A DNA stretch of 18,187 nt from Deltaproteobacteria bacterium (GTDB lineage: Bacteria; Desulfobacterota; JADFXK01): contig JADFYA010000022.1 in NCBI GenBank assembly GCA_015233285.1, positions 1 through 18,187 on the forward strand. Direction: 5' to 3'. A program made the position numbers and the translations under genes. Below, piece after piece: positions 1 through 6,049 of this stretch; positions within the stretch are counted from its first letter, which is position 1; each line of letters starts with the position of its first letter. Below the pieces are notes generated by a model. It searched no databases. It saw only the letters and a list, made by a program, of their open reading frames with translations, and was not told where the DNA came from.

Positions 1-1213
1 CACCCTGATAAATATCGCCCAGGCTGGGGGAGCGGCGCTTCAACTCACCAATTACGGCCAGCCCCTCCTGCCGCAAGGCCCCGGCAAAGTCACGCGTGGC
101 CCGACTGACTTCCTGCTTCCAGCCGGGCAGCGGATAATCAGCCATCCGTTTTTGGACTTCGCGGCACTTATCCGCCGTGATGGCGGCCAATTTGGTTTCT
201 TTAGCCACATTCTCCCGGTAACCCCGGAAGCAGTCATAGGCCCGGCCGTCGGCCACCGCCTCTTTAGCCGCGGCATAGCCATCCTTCAGGTTGGGCACCT
301 GACCGACCAGGTATAGGGCCAAGGCGCTATTGGTCAAGACCAGGTCCAGGTGCCGGGAGGCGCATTCCCCCTGCAAAATCCTCAGGGACATTTCCACATT
401 TAAGTCCCTGGTCCCGCCGCTGACCTGGTCGAACCCGGCCGGGGCCACCCCGAAATCTTCCGGAGTCAGGAAATATTCTTTTATGTCGCCGTCCTTTAAT
501 TCCACGATCCTGGTTTGTCCGGTCAGGGTGACATCGTCGAGTCCGTCGTCGCCTCGAACCACCATCACCCGTTTCTTTCCCAGGTCTCTGGCCGTCTCGG
601 CCACCAGCCGCATTTTGTCGGCAAAGGAAACGCCAATGAGTTGATAGGGCGGATTGGCCGGATTGAGTAACGGGCCCAGGATATTGAACACAGTCGGGAA
701 GCCTAGTTCTTGTCTGGCCGGGACAAAGCTCTTCATGACCGGATGGAACTGCCGGGCATAAACAAAGGCCAGGTTATTTTTGACATAGGCGTAAGTCAAC
801 AGGTCACAGCCGGCATAAATATTGATCCCCAGGGCCTCCAGTAAATCAAAGCTGCCAAACCGGCCGCTGGCCGCGTTGTTGCCGTGTTTGACCACCTTCA
901 CGCCTAAGGCGGCCAGGACGAAAGCCGACAGGGTAGAGGTATTGATCCGGGCTAAACCTGAGCCACCGGTGCCGCAGACATCAAGGGCGTCGTCCAATTC
1001 CAGCCGCTCCGGCATCTGACTATAGAGATAATTGACGAAGCCGGAAAGCTCTGCCGCAGTCAGTCCCTTGGCCTGGATTAATGATAACACGGCCGTCTGT
1101 TGCGGTAAGGTTATCCGGCCGGCGACGGTCTCCTCAAGGAAAGAGCTGATGTCTGATGTGGCCATTTCCTGACCACGAAGCAGGTTGGCGACGATATTCT
1201 TGTATCTGGACAT
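1..1213 (-). CDS. trpD: TrpD-TrpC fusion: anthranilate phosphoribosyltransferase joined to indole-3-glycerol phosphate synthase (3' part missing)
   Basis: I translated the minus strand from the ATG at 1211-1213 to the window edge and found no stop in 404 codons. Residues 1 to about 335 are TrpD, which transfers phosphoribose from PRPP to anthranilate. It shows VCGTGGSG (79-86), KHGNNAASG (109-117), an ARQELG segment, FNILGPLLNPANPP and a GLDD metal-site motif. From about residue 336 the chain becomes the TrpC N-terminus: LAAITADKCREVQKRMADYPLP, then DFAGALR, then VIGELKRRSPSLGD, whose Lys at about 392 matches the catalytic Lys of EIKxxSPS. TrpD alone is normally about 330-345 residues, so this is one bifunctional polypeptide unless an indel removed a stop. 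It starts 35 nt after trpG, with AGGGG upstream. Key positions differ from the TrpD norm (GTGGDG is GTGGSG, KHGNR is KHGNN, GxDE is GLDD). The rest of TrpC lies outside the window. Confidence 0.88.
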   Translation of the reverse strand, partial: MSRYKNIVANLLRGQEMATSDISSFLEETVAGRITLPQQTAVLSLIQAKGLTAAELSGFVNYLYSQMPERLELDDALDVCGTGGSGLARINTSTLSAFVLAALGVKVVKHGNNAASGRFGSFDLLEALGINIYAGCDLLTYAYVKNNLAFVYARQFHPVMKSFVPARQELGFPTVFNILGPLLNPANPPYQLIGVSFADKMRLVAETARDLGKKRVMVVRGDDGLDDVTLTGQTRIVELKDGDIKEYFLTPEDFGVAPAGFDQVSGGTRDLNVEMSLRILQGECASRHLDLVLTNSALALYLVGQVPNLKDGYAAAKEAVADGRAYDCFRGYRENVAKETKLAAITADKCREVQKRMADYPLPGWKQEVSRATRDFAGALRQEGLAVIGELKRRSPSLGDIYQG

Positions 1214-1248
1214 GATGACGGACCCCTGGTTAAAGCAGTTATTGGGTT

Positions 1249-1854
1249 TTAATGCGAGCCGGCTTCGGCCATATTGGCCATTTTCCGATTGATCAGATTT
1301 TCGATGATCTTGAACCCATTGCGGCCTTTCATGGTCAGGATCGACTCGGGATGAAACTGGACGCTCTCAATGGGTAGGTTCTTGTGCCGAATGCCCATGC
1401 ACAGGCCTTCACTGGTGGCGGAGATGTTAAAACAATCCGGCACCTCGGCTGCGGCCAGGGAATGGTAGCGTCCAGCCAAGAAGTCCGGGGCCACGTTTTT
1501 GAAAATGGTGCGGCCGTCGTGATGAATGGTCGTGGCCTTACCGTGGACCGGCCGGACAAATTGCAGGCTGCCGCCGAAATATTCAATAAAGGCTTCATGC
1601 CCCAAGCATACCCCGAACATGGGGATGGACTCGTGCCACCGGTCGATAATGGCCATCATGTTCCCGGCCGAAGACGGGATCGAGGGACCAGGGGAAAAGA
1701 CTATCAGCTCGGGTTTGATTTTATCCACGTCGGCCGGCGGTAAAGTATTCCGGTAGACCGAGACTTCACATTCCAACCGGCGAAAATAATCCACCAGATT
1801 GAAGGTGAAGGAATCAAAGTTGTCGATTAACAAAATCCTATTTATCTTGTTCAT
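1249..1854 (-). CDS. trpG: Anthranilate synthase component II (glutamine amidotransferase)
   Basis: This is a class I glutamine amidotransferase of 201 residues that releases ammonia from glutamine for TrpE. The N-terminus has the family signature ILLIDNFDSFTFNLVDYF. The nucleophile is Cys83 in GVCLGHE, HGK lies at 104-106, RYHSL at 129-133, and the catalytic His168 and Glu170 in VQFHPES. Two motif positions are unusual: GHQ is GHE, and the SPGPG loop is SPGPS. I chose the ATG at 1852-1854 because family homology begins there. The longer reading frame would need a TTG start at 1947 and would add 31 residues unlike the family. It lies 102 nt after trpE and 35 nt before trpD, in the same orientation. 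The pairing with a separate TrpE, and a following TrpD, favours tryptophan synthesis over a PabA role. Confidence 0.92.
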   Translation of the reverse strand: MNKINRILLIDNFDSFTFNLVDYFRRLECEVSVYRNTLPPADVDKIKPELIVFSPGPSIPSSAGNMMAIIDRWHESIPMFGVCLGHEAFIEYFGGSLQFVRPVHGKATTIHHDGRTIFKNVAPDFLAGRYHSLAAAEVPDCFNISATSEGLCMGIRHKNLPIESVQFHPESILTMKGRNGFKIIENLINRKMANMAEAGSH

Positions 1855-1956
1855 ATGGATACCCCAGTCGTCCCATGAATTGAATCCTGACTCTTCCGGT
1901 TCCGCAAGCCTATGCGCCCTCGGCGGTTTGCCGTATGGGCCGGGCAAGAATTCGAG

Positions 1957-3477
1957 CTAACCCACGTCCGCCTCCAAAAGAGACATGAAGGCTGCGGCCT
2001 TGTTTAAGGTCTCCTGGTATTCTTCGGCTGGAATTGAATCATAGACCAGGCTGGCCCCGGCCTGGAAAGTCAGGCGGTGATCTTTGATGTGGGCTGTGCG
2101 GATGATGATGCCGGTGTCCAGGTCGCCATGTAAGGTCAGGTAGCCGACAGCCCCACCGTAATAACCGCGGCGGATTTTCTCATGCCGCTCGATGATTTGC
2201 ATCGCCGCCACCTTGGGTGCTCCGGTCAGGGTCCCGTTGTTCAGGGTGCTGACCAGGGCGTCGAATGCCGTCAGTCCGTCCCGCAACCGGCCCGAAACAT
2301 GGGTTACGGTGTGCATCACCCGGGAATATTTTTCGACGAAGCGATAGTCGCTGATTTCCACTCCCGGCTGACAGACCCGGCTGAGATCGTTCCGGGCCAG
2401 ATCGACCAGCATGTCCAGCTCCGCCTTTTCTTTGGGGCTATTAAGCAATTCCAACATGTTGTCGTGATCTTCGATAGGATCCCGGCCCCGCGGTTTTGTG
2501 CCGGAAATCGGCCGGATGTGGACGATGCCGCCCTCACACCGGATCATCATCTCGGGCGAGGCGCCCACGAGCTGTTCATCGCCATAATCCAGGTAAAAGA
2601 GGTAGGGTGACGGGTTGGCCGCGCTGTAACGTAGATATAAATCATAGGGGTGACCGTCGAACCGGGCCGTCAGGGAGTTGGCGAAAACGACCTCGAAGAT
2701 TTCGCCTTCCATGATATATTTCCTGGCCTGGGTGACCAGGTCTTCGTATTCCTGACGGGACAACAAAAATCCGGCGTCTTTGATTCCGGCCCGGTCCATT
2801 TGCCCAACCGGGCGTTGGGTTTCTTCAGCCAACCGGTCAATCGCCTCACCGGCTTTGGTCTGGCTGGAGCGGAAGCAAACGATTTCAGCTTTTTCCTTGA
2901 GATGATCAAAAAGGATAAAAGTGTCATATAATGAAAGCCGGAAATCCGGTGTCGGGCCGGCCGGCAGACTATCCCCGATGTCTTCGAAGAGTCTGACAAA
3001 GTCGTAACTAAAAGCTCCGTATAGCCCCAGCGGGCCATTCAACTCGGTCTGGAATTTTTCGAGAACCAGACGGACCACCTGGGCGATATTTTTTTGTTTG
3101 GATCTTTCGCGTTCCTCGATGCAAACGGCCTCGCGGTGGACCACGCCCTGGACCAGGTGGCCTTCCGGGGCCAGATAGATTTCATCCACCCAGTTGAAGT
3201 CCGCCTGGTCCAGGGCGTTGAGAAATATCCGGCCGCGGTCATTAAAGCTCCGGATCGAAAAATTGTCGTCTTTGCCCATGATTTCCAGGACCGGATCAAC
3301 CCCGATAAGGCTCATCCGGCCATAGATATGCGAAATGTCTTTGGACTCGAGCAACACCTTCCGGTCATAGTCGGTAAAGATGGCGCCGAACACGGTGGCG
3401 CATCCCCGGTAGGGAATGTCGGCCCTACCTTGCACCAATCTCACCGGTCCGGCTTGGATCTCCTGATATATGGTCAT
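1957..3477 (-). CDS. trpE: Anthranilate synthase component I
   Basis: The 506-residue chorismate-binding enzyme converts chorismate plus ammonia, supplied by TrpG, to anthranilate. Visible landmarks are LLES at 42-45 and NPSPY at 288-292, which form the tryptophan feedback site in characterised TrpE proteins. There are also the chorismate-fold motifs PISGTKPRG (323-331), DMLVDLARNDL (355-365), GTLTGAPK (415-422), GGAVGY (441-446) and HGDLDT (450-455). The last matches enteric TrpE closely. The intact feedback motifs suggest the enzyme is inhibited by tryptophan in addition to attenuation of the operon. The ATG lies 36 nt after ADH synthase; no strong Shine-Dalgarno is visible, so translation may be coupled. 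A para-aminobenzoate synthase (PabB) is less likely given LLES, NPSPY and the TrpG/TrpD neighbours. Confidence 0.95.
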   Translation of the reverse strand: MTIYQEIQAGPVRLVQGRADIPYRGCATVFGAIFTDYDRKVLLESKDISHIYGRMSLIGVDPVLEIMGKDDNFSIRSFNDRGRIFLNALDQADFNWVDEIYLAPEGHLVQGVVHREAVCIEERERSKQKNIAQVVRLVLEKFQTELNGPLGLYGAFSYDFVRLFEDIGDSLPAGPTPDFRLSLYDTFILFDHLKEKAEIVCFRSSQTKAGEAIDRLAEETQRPVGQMDRAGIKDAGFLLSRQEYEDLVTQARKYIMEGEIFEVVFANSLTARFDGHPYDLYLRYSAANPSPYLFYLDYGDEQLVGASPEMMIRCEGGIVHIRPISGTKPRGRDPIEDHDNMLELLNSPKEKAELDMLVDLARNDLSRVCQPGVEISDYRFVEKYSRVMHTVTHVSGRLRDGLTAFDALVSTLNNGTLTGAPKVAAMQIIERHEKIRRGYYGGAVGYLTLHGDLDTGIIIRTAHIKDHRLTFQAGASLVYDSIPAEEYQETLNKAAAFMSLLEADVG

Positions 3478-3513
3478 GGTCCAGTCAACTTTCTGATTGA
3501 AGGTTAAGCGGAT

Positions 3514-4332
3514 CTAATACAATACGTGGACGTTGGCCGGGGCTTCGAGCATCTTCAGGGCCTCTTCTACTGAGGCGTTTTTATGGACGACCATGGTCAA
3601 GGCAGCCATAATCCGGGTGGGGTTGCGATGCTGGAAGACATTGCGGCCGATGGACGTGCCGGCCGCTCCAGCTTCCATGGCGCCCTTGACCATCTCCAGG
3701 ATTTCCCGGTCGGAGGTCATTTTTGGCCCGCCCGCGATAACTACCGGCACATGGCATCCCTGGACTACCTGGCTGAAAGATTCCGGATCACCGGTGTAAG
3801 GAACTTTGACCACATCGGCGCCCAGTTCCGCACCGACTCGAGCCGCGTGCTTGATGGCCATTGGGTCGTATTCATTTTTGATCTTGGAGCCGCGGGCGTA
3901 AATCATGGCCAGTAAGGGCATACCCCATTCCGTGGCAATTTGAGCCACTCTTCCTAAATCTGTGAGCATTTCCCGCTCATGACCGTTGCCCACGTTCACA
4001 TGGACAGACACCCCGTCCGCACCGAGCTTCATGGCTTCTTCCACCGTGCAGACCAAGGTCTTGGCGTGGGGTTCGGGCGACATGGACGTACTGGCCGACA
4101 GATGGACGATCAGTCCCATATCCGGTCCGCTTTTGCGATGGCCCTGGGCCACGATACCTTTGTGGACGATTACGGCGTTGGCTCCGCCGGAGGCTACCTG
4201 AGACATGGCCTCTCTCATGTTGACGATACCATCGATAGGTCCGGAGCTGACGCCGTGGTCCATAGGAACGATAACTGCCTTGCCGGTCTCACGACTGATG
4301 ATTCTTTCGAGTCTGATTGCCTTGCCGATCAT
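3514..4332 (-). CDS. 2-amino-3,7-dideoxy-D-threo-hept-6-ulosonate (ADH) synthase, DhnA-type class I aldolase
   Basis: This 272-residue (beta-alpha)8 aldolase belongs to the DhnA / archaeal ADH synthase group. In that family it condenses an aspartate semialdehyde with a sugar-phosphate-derived unit as the first step of the alternative route to 3-dehydroquinate, bypassing DAHP synthase. Visible residues fit the family: Asp25 in VPMDHG, Tyr145 in AMIYARG, the Schiff-base Lys176 in VVKVPYTGD, and phosphate-binding loops AGGPK (200-204) and SIGRNVFQ (227-234). It has a strong AAGGAG site 8 nt before the ATG and is the first structural gene after two attenuators. Its place ahead of trpEGDC supports an aromatic biosynthesis role over a glycolytic fructose-bisphosphate aldolase, which has the same fold. 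The usual partner, dehydroquinate synthase II, is not next to it here. Confidence 0.85.
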   Translation of the reverse strand: MIGKAIRLERIISRETGKAVIVPMDHGVSSGPIDGIVNMREAMSQVASGGANAVIVHKGIVAQGHRKSGPDMGLIVHLSASTSMSPEPHAKTLVCTVEEAMKLGADGVSVHVNVGNGHEREMLTDLGRVAQIATEWGMPLLAMIYARGSKIKNEYDPMAIKHAARVGAELGADVVKVPYTGDPESFSQVVQGCHVPVVIAGGPKMTSDREILEMVKGAMEAGAAGTSIGRNVFQHRNPTRIMAALTMVVHKNASVEEALKMLEAPANVHVLY

Positions 4333-4409
4333 TTTCTGGTCTCCTTATGGTTGATAAAACTTATAGTGATGAGTGATGTCGTAAAAGTCATTTGGGCGAT
4401 GCCGAAAAC

Positions 4410-4450
4410 AAAAAAAGCCCTGGCTGGTTTGTCCACCCAAGGCTTTTTTT
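4410..4450 (-). terminator. Attenuator terminator 2, with antiterminator partner at 4475-4482
   Basis: Read on the minus strand, AAAAAAAGCCTTGG-G-TGG pairs with CCA-G-CCAGGGCTTTTTTT across an ACAAA loop, with one G/G mismatch and a GU pair. A run of seven T follows the GC part of the stem. The stem starts 15 nt after the stop of leader peptide 2 and ends 77 nt before the ADH synthase ATG. Its upstream arm contains GGGTGGAC (4431-4438), which can instead pair with GTCCGCCC (4475-4482) in the Ser-Pro-Pro codons of the leader peptide: eight pairs, one of them GU. That is the layout of a classical ribosome-stalling attenuator. The structures come from visual pairing, with no folding energy computed. 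Confidence 0.85.
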
Positions 4451-4465
4451 CTTAACTTTCCGAAT

Positions 4466-4591
4466 TCAGCGCAAGGGCGGACTTATACAGGTATAAAAAT
4501 AAAAAAAGAATCCCCACCAATAGGTATAGATCGAGTCGCCGGCCTGCTCGATTGTTGATATTGTTGGTTGGGATAGTTCCATTTTTTTCAT
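4466..4591 (-). CDS. Aromatic leader peptide 2 (41 aa)
   Basis: The peptide starts at ATG 4589-4591 (MKKMEL...), with GGAT 6 nt upstream. It contains YTYWWGFFFYFYT at residues 22-34: two Trp, four Phe and four Tyr in 13 codons. It ends CISPPLR, then TGA. Such density of aromatic codons just before an intrinsic terminator is the hallmark of trpL/pheL-type leader peptides, whose slow translation when charged tRNA is scarce lets RNA polymerase read on. The longer frame back to 4651 would overlap the first terminator, so the internal ATG is preferred; MELSQ three codons later is also possible. A stall at Trp, Phe or Tyr codons would leave the antiterminator at 4475-4482 exposed. It resembles leader peptide 1 residue for residue around W-x-G-F-F-x-Y-F and S-P-x-x-R. 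Confidence 0.8.
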   Translation of the reverse strand: MKKMELSQPTISTIEQAGDSIYTYWWGFFFYFYTCISPPLR

Positions 4592-4651
4592 TTTTATATC
4601 CGGGTGCCCTGACGATGAGAGGGGCTGGTTAAATCTTGGTCCATAAACCAA

Positions 4652-4683
4652 AAGAGCCGCAGGTTTGTTTACCCACGGCTCTT
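4652..4683 (-). terminator. Attenuator terminator 1, with antiterminator partner at 4715-4722
   Basis: On the minus strand AAGAGCCGTGGGT pairs with ACCTGCGGCTCTT around a 6-nt loop: thirteen pairs including two GU. It is followed by TTGGTTT, a weaker U tract than in terminator 2. The upstream-arm sequence CCGTGGGT (4671-4678) can alternatively pair with GCCCATGG (4715-4722) in the Ser-Pro-Met codons of leader peptide 1: eight pairs, two of them GU. The core GGGT(A/G)(A/G)ACAAACC is shared with terminator 2, so the two attenuators look like diverged copies. The stem begins 23 nt after the stop of leader peptide 1. Confidence 0.78.
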
Positions 4684-4706
4684 AGCTTGTCAATTTGGTT
4701 CGGCAG

Positions 4707-4799
4707 CTACCGGTCCATGGGCGAAGTTCTCCCGCTAAAGTAATAAAAGAAGCCTTGCCAGGACACGTTGATGGTTAGAATGTGGTTGCTGCTGATCAT
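4707..4799 (-). CDS. Aromatic leader peptide 1 (30 aa)
   Basis: The peptide begins at ATG 4797-4799 (MISSNH...) and ends SWQGFFYYFSGRTSPMDR, then TAG. Six aromatic codons (W14, F17, F18, Y19, Y20, F21) lie in eight positions just before a terminator. An in-frame ATG at 4893-4895 cannot be the start because it lies upstream of the promoter. The chosen ATG falls about 50 nt into the transcript, with only a weak purine-rich AAGAAAG as a possible ribosome site. It reads fewer Trp codons (one) than leader 2 (two), so the two control points may have different sensitivity to tryptophan. Function is inferred from composition, position and the alternative pairings downstream. Confidence 0.75.
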   Translation of the reverse strand: MISSNHILTINVSWQGFFYYFSGRTSPMDR

Positions 4800-4853
4800 G
4801 ATGATTTTCTTTCTTGATGGATTGCTTAGGAGGTCATATCCAAATTTTAGGGG

Positions 4854-4882
4854 AGTATACGTGAGCTGTTTTCGGCTGTCAA
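4854..4882 (-). promoter_or_regulatory. Sigma70-type promoter of the aromatic operon
   Basis: On the minus strand TTGACA (4877-4882) and TATACT (4854-4859) are separated by exactly 17 nt. This is a full-match -35 and a 5/6 match -10. Transcription would begin near 4847, about 48 nt before leader peptide 1 and 515 nt before ADH synthase. No repressor operator is evident by eye. Confidence 0.82.
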
Positions 4883-4913
4883 GAAAAAAGTTCATGTGAG
4901 ACGCCGATAATTT

Positions 4914-5006
4914 TTAAAAGAGGCACCGGACTAAAAAATCTATTCTCTGGGCCTGACAACCCAGATGCTCCTTAAAGGCTGATTCAAGCTTTTTGACTTC
5001 TTTCAT
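4914..5006 (-). pseudogene. 30-codon ORF with a strong ribosome site, possibly a transposase N-terminal scrap
   Basis: The ATG at 5004-5006 is preceded by AAAGGAG with 7 nt spacing, and the frame runs 30 codons to a TAA at 4914-4916. It begins MKEVKKLESAFKEHLG and ends RIDFLVRCLF. The pattern of a short Lys/Glu-rich start, F-x-x-H-L and then a hydrophobic helix resembles the first residues of IS4-like transposases; this is pattern memory, not a search. It ends just upstream of the aromatic promoter, so it may be a decayed insertion whose remainder was lost. A genuine small protein cannot be excluded given the good ribosome site. Confidence 0.35.
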
Positions 5007-5334
5007 GCGGTATCTCCTTTAATTGGAAGTGATAGCGCATAAGATTATAATATTCTTATAAGGGGTAGCTTTGTCCAAGGTCCAAATTGAAGAAGCTCAC
5101 AAAAAGGACAATCCGAATTCTACAGGTCGGTTTCTTTTCGGGTTGCCTTTTAGGTGTCTATCTGGTACAAATATCGCTGTGTTTGGACATAAATCGTTTG
5201 GACCGGGTCAGGTTAGCGGGTTAATTTTCCTTTTGCCATAGCTTGATTTTTAACTTTCTGTTCCAATGCCCCCACTGGAATCCGGCATTCGATTTTCAAT
5301 CGTCGACGTCTTAAGCATCAGAAAAGGAGAGACC
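5007..5334. other. Intergenic region upstream of the Cys-rich peptide gene
   Basis: This AT-rich spacer lies between divergent units: the 30-codon ORF on the minus strand and the Cys-rich peptide gene on the plus strand. I see no coding signal in it. The first codons of a longer reading frame from 5266 look non-coding because the strong ribosome site is at 5326-5331. The only promoter-like element I can point to is the sigma54-like sequence listed separately. Confidence 0.5.
5163..5178 (+). promoter_or_regulatory. Sigma54-like -24/-12 element
   Basis: TGGTACAAATATCGCT has GG and GC separated by exactly 10 nt, the invariant sigma54 spacing, with a TGGYRY-like -24 box. The -12 box is TCGC instead of TTGC. 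It would start transcription near 5190, about 145 nt before the Cys-rich peptide gene. A single 16-nt match in AT-rich DNA can be chance, so this is only a candidate. Confidence 0.25.
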
Positions 5335-5772
5335 ATGGCCAAAAAGACATATACCCCACCCAGGGTCGTTGATCTTAGTCTCGAAAACCTCACCGGCATC
5401 GGGGCCACAGCTTGTAATAGCGGTGGCAACGCAAACAACTCTGCTGATTGCGACCTCTTCGGCAACGGTGCCTCTAACTCGTGCAACCGAGGAAACGCCA
5501 CTGGTGGCTCATGCAGTACACAGGGTTACGGGCCCAGCTTCGCCGGAGGTTTCTGCGCCGTCGGACCATCCCCGGTCACGAGCACACACGGATTCTGCGG
5601 TCCTGGGAGCGGCACCACCGGGGCTGGAGATCTCTGTGCCACCGGAAACTCCGCCGTGTACTCCTCATCTAATTGTGTGGCCGGAGGCGGCGACTCCAGT
5701 AGTAATACTTGCGAGGACGGAGGCGCCAACGCCTGGTGCATCTTTGGCACAACTCAGTCGGGAGTTTCTTGA
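5335..5772 (+). CDS. Ten-cysteine CxxG-repeat peptide, candidate modified-peptide (RiPP) precursor
   Basis: The 145-residue product starts at an ATG with GGAGAG 4 nt upstream. Residues 1-24 (MAKKTYTPPRVVDLSLENLT, then GIGA) look like a recognition leader: Lys-rich, Pro pair, amphipathic LSLENL, ending in a Gly-x-Gly-Ala step. The rest is Gly/Ser/Asn/Ala-rich with ten Cys at 27, 39, 50, 60, 74, 88, 101, 114, 126 and 135, spaced 9-14 residues. Eight of the Cys begin CxxG (CNSG, CNRG, CAVG, CGPG, CATG, CVAG, CEDG, CIFG) and two begin CxxxG (CDLFG, CSTQG). There is no signal peptide, membrane segment or enzyme motif. I infer a ribosomally made substrate for the PqqD/radical-SAM cassette encoded 2.5-5 kb downstream on the same strand, where it would take the ScmA-like position. 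A secreted structural Cys-rich protein is the alternative. Confidence 0.7.
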   Translation: MAKKTYTPPRVVDLSLENLTGIGATACNSGGNANNSADCDLFGNGASNSCNRGNATGGSCSTQGYGPSFAGGFCAVGPSPVTSTHGFCGPGSGTTGAGDLCATGNSAVYSSSNCVAGGGDSSSNTCEDGGANAWCIFGTTQSGVS

Positions 5773-5881
5773 TCGATACCAGCAGCCGGGATACCCCCCC
5801 AAAAAATACCAGTCATTAGTGCCTATAGAATGTCCGGCCTGGCCAACGCATGAGATATTCTAAATGGCTTCGTCCAAATAA

Positions 5882-5911
5882 GCTCCGAGGGGCTAACCTG
5901 GTCAGCTCCTT
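5882..5911 (+). repeat. About 30-nt repeat, copy A, with hairpin
   Basis: The elements GCTCCG, GGCTAACCTGGT and GCTCCTT occur here in the same order as at 7322-7348, differing by a 3-nt gap and two bases. In this copy AGGGGCT (5888-5894) can pair with AGCTCCT (5904-5910), followed by a T-rich stretch. It might therefore also act as a weak terminator for the Cys-rich peptide transcript. Confidence 0.35.
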
Positions 5912-5988
5912 TGGGGACTTCATTGCCTTTTCTTTAACAAAATAATACTTCAAATAAAATTCGTCGGTTGTCCTGATAGGAAGCACTA

Positions 5989-6046
5989 TTTAGATTGAAA
6001 TAGCCCGGAAAGTGCGTTATATTGCCGCCGCAATTTCAACTCTAAA
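5989..6046. repeat. Inverted repeat with 13-14-nt arms
   Basis: TTTAGATTGAAAT (5989-6001) is the reverse complement of ATTTCAACTCTAAA (6033-6046) apart from one inserted base, with 31 nt between. It sits just before a PAS-domain fragment and could be the scar of a small mobile element. Between 5773 and 6312 this, copy A of the short repeat and the PAS fragment are the only things I recognise. Confidence 0.5.
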
Positions 6047-6049
6047 CCA

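Noticed and set aside
1855..1947. Longer trpG frame from a TTG at 1947
   Set aside because: The extra 31 residues do not resemble TrpG, the start is TTG, and the ATG at 1854 begins exactly at the family's N-terminal motif.
4410..4450. T-box riboswitch, because of GGGTGGAC-like sequence in the terminator arm
   Set aside because: No T-box stem I or full AGGGTGGNACCGCG motif is visible; aromatic leader peptides explain the terminators better.
4800..4895. Upstream ATG at 4893-4895 for leader peptide 1
   Set aside because: It lies upstream of the -10 and -35 boxes, so it is not in the transcript.
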